A stretch of DNA of 7,113 nt from Bryobacterales bacterium (GTDB lineage: Bacteria > Acidobacteriota > Terriglobia > Bryobacterales > Bryobacteraceae): NCBI GenBank assembly GCA_003132865.1, contig PKYZ01000366.1, positions 1-7,113 of the forward strand, written 5' to 3'. Both the position numbers and the translations under genes were made by a program. Below, piece after piece: positions 5,360-7,113 of this stretch. Under the pieces are notes generated by a model that had not been told where the DNA came from, did no database searches, and was given only the letters and a program-made list of their open reading frames with translations. Every line of letters starts with the position of its first letter. Position 1 is the stretch's first letter.

Positions 5360-5567
5360 ATCCTCGCGCAGCTTGCCCGTAACGATCGAAGTACCCACGG
5401 CCGAGGATATCTGGCATGCCGCATCGCTGAAGGGGCGCTTCCCGATTTCATACGCCGACGCCTTCGCTGCGGCCCTTTCCCAGAAATACAATTGTCCTCT
5501 CGTCACCGGCGATCCCGAATTCCGGTCTGTCGACCAATCGGAACTCGACCAGATTGGGCGCGAGTAA
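5091..5567 (+). pseudogene. decayed PIN-domain (VapC-type) toxin
   Basis: PIN toxins are Mg-dependent RNases that depend on three or four acidic residues. The gene would start at ATG 5091, inside the antitoxin, reading MKTRVLGSWAIL. Its frame is broken three times. An extra A in the run 5145-5148 shifts to PADTLVAALLA (5149-5181). An extra base near 5182 shifts to the segment with LLMSAINVGEVYYFLRKHH (5183-5293). A 67-nt insertion (5294-5360) returns it to SSRSLPVTIEV through to TAA 5567, including the conserved YADAF and VTGDPEFR. Joining these pieces gives 135 residues, the normal length for the family. The Asp expected after VL is Gly (codon GGT at 5109-5111), which alone should abolish activity. 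The two 1-nt shifts could be sequencing errors; the insertion and the Asp loss are harder to explain that way. Confidence 0.85.
5294..5360. repeat. 67-nt palindrome-bearing insertion inside the toxin gene
   Basis: Aligning the toxin to its family pattern (KE then SSRSLPV) leaves 67 extra nucleotides. GAA occurs just before the insertion (5291-5293) and again at its end (5358-5360), which could be a 3-nt target duplication or chance microhomology. The insertion contains the hairpin CCAGTCC (5326-5332), loop CCC, GGACTGG (5336-5342). It has no coding capacity, so it looks like a small non-autonomous palindromic element. Confidence 0.6.
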
Positions 5568-5595
5568 CCAGGGCGAAGAGCCTTTCGAGGCGGTT

Positions 5596-5612
5596 GTGGC
5601 CCTTACGGCCAC
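5596..5612. terminator. hairpin between toxin remnant and tesA, possible bidirectional terminator
   Basis: GTGGCC (5596-5601), loop CTTAC, GGCCAC (5607-5612). It sits between two converging genes, where a terminator is expected, but there is no T-tract on either side. It is the only structure I see in the 107 nt between the two stop codons. Confidence 0.35.
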
Positions 5613-5674
5613 TCCACGTCCAGGGCATAGATTTCCTGCATGCCCACGTCGCGCACCGGCTGCATCCCGCTTAA

Positions 5675-6379
5675 CTACCCACCAGCCCCGGAGTGCCGCC
5701 CTCGCAGCAGCGGCTGCAAATACCGCATTACCGTGGCCGCCACCAGCCGGTTGCCGTCCGCCGTGGGGTGCAGCCCGTCGCGTTGCATGCGGCTGGTCCC
5801 CGCGACCCCCTCCAGCAGGAACGGGATCAGCGCGACCTTGTCCTTCGCCGCCAGATCGCTGTAAACGCGCTGAAACGCGGCAATATAATCCGGGCCGTAG
5901 TTAGGAGGGAGCGTCATGCCGGCCAGCAGCACCTCCGCGCCGGAATCCTTCAGCCCCACGACGATCTGGTCGAGGTTCGACCGGGTGGTGGAGACCGGCA
6001 GGCCGCGCAGCCCATCGTTGCCCCCGAATTCGACGATCGCCACCGCAGGCTTGAGCGCCGTCACCGTCTTCAGACGCTCGAGTGCATCGGTGGTGGTCTC
6101 GCCGCTGATCCCCCCGTTCACGACGCGGTACCGCAGGCCGCGGCGATCCAGTTCCTGCTGCAGGAAATCCGGATAGCTCTTGCCGGGATCGGCGCCGAAC
6201 CCGGCGGTCAGGCTGTCGCCAAAAGCCACGATCACGGGCCGGCTATCGGCAGGGGGAGCGGGTTGCGCGGGCTGGGCAGCCTCGCGCGCGGCGCCCGGCG
6301 CTGGTTCCGGCCTGGGACTTGGAGCGCTGCCGCAAGCGCCCAGTACCAGTAAGACCGCAAACAAACTGACGATACGCAT
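5675..6379 (-). CDS. tesA: TesA-like SGNH/GDSL esterase, predicted lipoprotein
   Basis: This 234-residue protein starts at ATG 6379-6377. It has a short signal peptide ending in the lipobox LGAC (Cys16), a Pro/Ala-rich linker (about 18-46), then an SGNH hydrolase domain. All four blocks are present: AFGDSLTAG (nucleophile Ser56), NGGISGETT (oxyanion Gly93), EFGGNDGLRG (oxyanion Asn121) and RDGLHPTADG (Asp201, His204). The family includes E. coli TesA, a periplasmic acyl-CoA thioesterase, lysophospholipase and arylesterase; the natural substrate is usually unclear. Unlike E. coli TesA, which is soluble, this one should be lipid-anchored to a membrane. It is divergent from the YbbA-like gene, 45 nt away, as in E. 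coli, which supports the assignment. The frame is open upstream across the ATPase gene, but that part is antisense and the lipobox fixes the start. No strong ribosome site is visible. Confidence 0.9.
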   Translation of the reverse strand: MRIVSLFAVLLVLGACGSAPSPRPEPAPGAAREAAQPAQPAPPADSRPVIVAFGDSLTAGFGADPGKSYPDFLQQELDRRGLRYRVVNGGISGETTTDALERLKTVTALKPAVAIVEFGGNDGLRGLPVSTTRSNLDQIVVGLKDSGAEVLLAGMTLPPNYGPDYIAAFQRVYSDLAAKDKVALIPFLLEGVAGTSRMQRDGLHPTADGNRLVAATVMRYLQPLLRGRHSGAGG

Positions 6380-6393
6380 CTGAATGCCATAAT
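6366..6393 (+). promoter_or_regulatory. candidate promoter for the ybbA-like gene
   Basis: CTGACG (6366-6371, 4/6 to the -35 box), 16 nt, then CATAAT (6388-6393, 5/6 to the -10 box). It would start transcription near 6400, about 25 nt before the ATG. Its -10 overlaps that of the opposing promoter, so the two genes could compete for polymerase. Confidence 0.35.
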
Positions 6394-6414
6394 AAAACGT
6401 AGACAGCCCGTCAA
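6389..6414 (-). promoter_or_regulatory. candidate promoter for the tesA-like gene
   Basis: Read on the minus strand: TTGACG (6414-6409, 5/6) and TATTAT (6394-6389, 5/6). The spacer is only 14 nt, shorter than optimal, which lowers confidence. The AT-rich patch 6388-6397 is the only one in the 45-nt divergent gap. Confidence 0.3.
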
Positions 6415-6424
6415 TGACACAGCC

Positions 6425-7087
6425 ATGATTCAGGCACACGGCCTTACCAAGACAATCGACACGGGCACGCATCGCGTGGAAATCCTGAAAGGCATCGATC
6501 TGGAAATCCCGCGCGCGCAATTCGCCGCCATCATGGGCCCGTCGGGCAGCGGCAAGAGCACCCTGTTGGGGCTGCTGGCCGGTCTGGACACGCCTACCGC
6601 CGGCACCATTTCGCTCGACGGGCAGGAAATCACCGGTCTGAAAGAGGACGAACTGGCGCTGGTGCGCGGCCGCAAGATCGGTTTTGTGTTTCAGTCCTAT
6701 CACCTGATCCCCACGCTGACCGCTGAGGAAAACGTGCTGCTGCCCATGGAACTGGCCGGCAATGGAAGCGGCGACGGCCCGGCGCGCGCGCGCGAACTTC
6801 TGGATCGCGTGGGCCTGGCGGACCGTCGCGATCATTACCCTGTACAGCTTTCCGGCGGCGAGCAGCAGCGCGTGGCGCTGGCCCGCGCCTTCATGGTGCG
6901 TCCGCCGATCCTGCTGGCTGATGAGCCGACCGGCAACCTGGATTCCGAAAACGGCCGCCTGGTGCTCAACTTGCTCCTGTCGCTCAATCGCCAGGAAGGC
7001 ACCACGCTGGTGCTGGTGACGCACGACCAGGAGCTGGCGAACGTTGCCGACCGCCGCATCCTGCTGCGCGATGGCCGCATCGTATGA
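6425..7087 (+). CDS. ybbA: YbbA-like ABC transporter ATP-binding protein (LolD/MacB type)
   Basis: This complete 220-residue ATPase subunit has Walker A GPSGSGKST (38-46), Q-loop Gln90 in FVFQSYHL, signature LSGGEQQR (142-149), Walker B ILLADEP (162-168), D-loop around GNLD (170-173) and H-loop His200 in VTHD. The length and the wording around FQSYHLIPTLTAEENV are typical of the LolD/MacB/YbbA group. That group pairs with a large FtsX-like permease and extracts or moves substrates at the inner membrane without pumping through a channel. YbbA is preferred over LolD because the gene is divergent from a TesA-like esterase, the E. coli tesA-ybbA-ybbP arrangement. A permease should follow but lies outside the window. 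No Shine-Dalgarno sequence is evident before ATG 6425. Confidence 0.9.
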   Translation: MIQAHGLTKTIDTGTHRVEILKGIDLEIPRAQFAAIMGPSGSGKSTLLGLLAGLDTPTAGTISLDGQEITGLKEDELALVRGRKIGFVFQSYHLIPTLTAEENVLLPMELAGNGSGDGPARARELLDRVGLADRRDHYPVQLSGGEQQRVALARAFMVRPPILLADEPTGNLDSENGRLVLNLLLSLNRQEGTTLVLVTHDQELANVADRRILLRDGRIV

Positions 7088-7092
7088 GAAAC

Positions 7093-7113
7093 GTGGCGCA
7101 CGCTTTAGCGTGC
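7093..7113. repeat. GTGG-headed hairpin, copy 3, at the window edge
   Basis: GTGG (7093-7096), one C, then GCACGC (7098-7103), loop TTTA, GCGTGC (7108-7113). It starts 5 nt after the stop codon of the ybbA-like gene. The layout matches copies 1 and 2, with several stem positions changed on both sides so that pairing is kept. The element may continue past the window. Confidence 0.65.

Noticed and set aside
6380..7024. Long N-terminal extension of the TesA-like protein
   Set aside because: It is antisense to the ABC ATPase, and a signal peptide with lipobox begins at ATG 6379.

Overview
The window is GC-rich bacterial chromosome, most likely from a soil acidobacterium of the Solibacter/Bryobacter type. 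That placement is an inference from gene content, high GC and the abundance of short intergenic palindromes; no 16S rRNA or marker gene is present to prove it. I see no rRNA, tRNA, CRISPR array or complete transposon.

Layout from left to right. A PHP-domain metal-dependent phosphoesterase (227-1354, +) follows a short region with a perfect inverted repeat. An intergenic stretch with a large imperfect inverted repeat leads to a small PilZ-domain protein, a probable c-di-GMP receptor (1542-1913, +). Next come a small HNH-nuclease-like gene (1999-2337, +), a cluster of five consecutive hairpins (2346-2475), and a Tat-exported glycoside hydrolase family 2 enzyme (2501-4798, +). A decayed AbrB/PIN toxin-antitoxin module follows (4874-5567, +). 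The window ends with a divergent pair: a TesA-like SGNH lipoprotein esterase (5675-6379, -) and a YbbA-like ABC transporter ATPase (6425-7087, +). This is the tesA/ybbA arrangement known from E. coli; the partner permease would lie just beyond the window.

Two things stand out. First, the toxin-antitoxin module is broken in an unusual way. G at 5110 lies in both reading frames, and an A there would restore both the expected antitoxin stop (TGA) and the expected first catalytic Asp of the PIN toxin (GAT). One A-to-G change therefore accounts for toxin inactivation and for read-through of the antitoxin into toxin sequence. The toxin also carries two apparent 1-nt insertions and a 67-nt insertion containing a palindrome. 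Removing these rebuilds a PIN protein of about 135 residues.

Second, three hairpins of one covarying family, each headed by GTGG (1914-1946, 4799-4822, 7093-7113), lie directly after three different genes. Two of them share a 14-nt identity that starts at the TAG stop codon of the gene. Together with the hairpin cluster ahead of the hydrolase and the palindrome inside the toxin, this suggests a genome colonised by small non-autonomous REP-like elements. The genes do not form one pathway. Apart from the toxin-antitoxin pair and the tesA/ybbA pair they look like independent transcription units separated by repeats.
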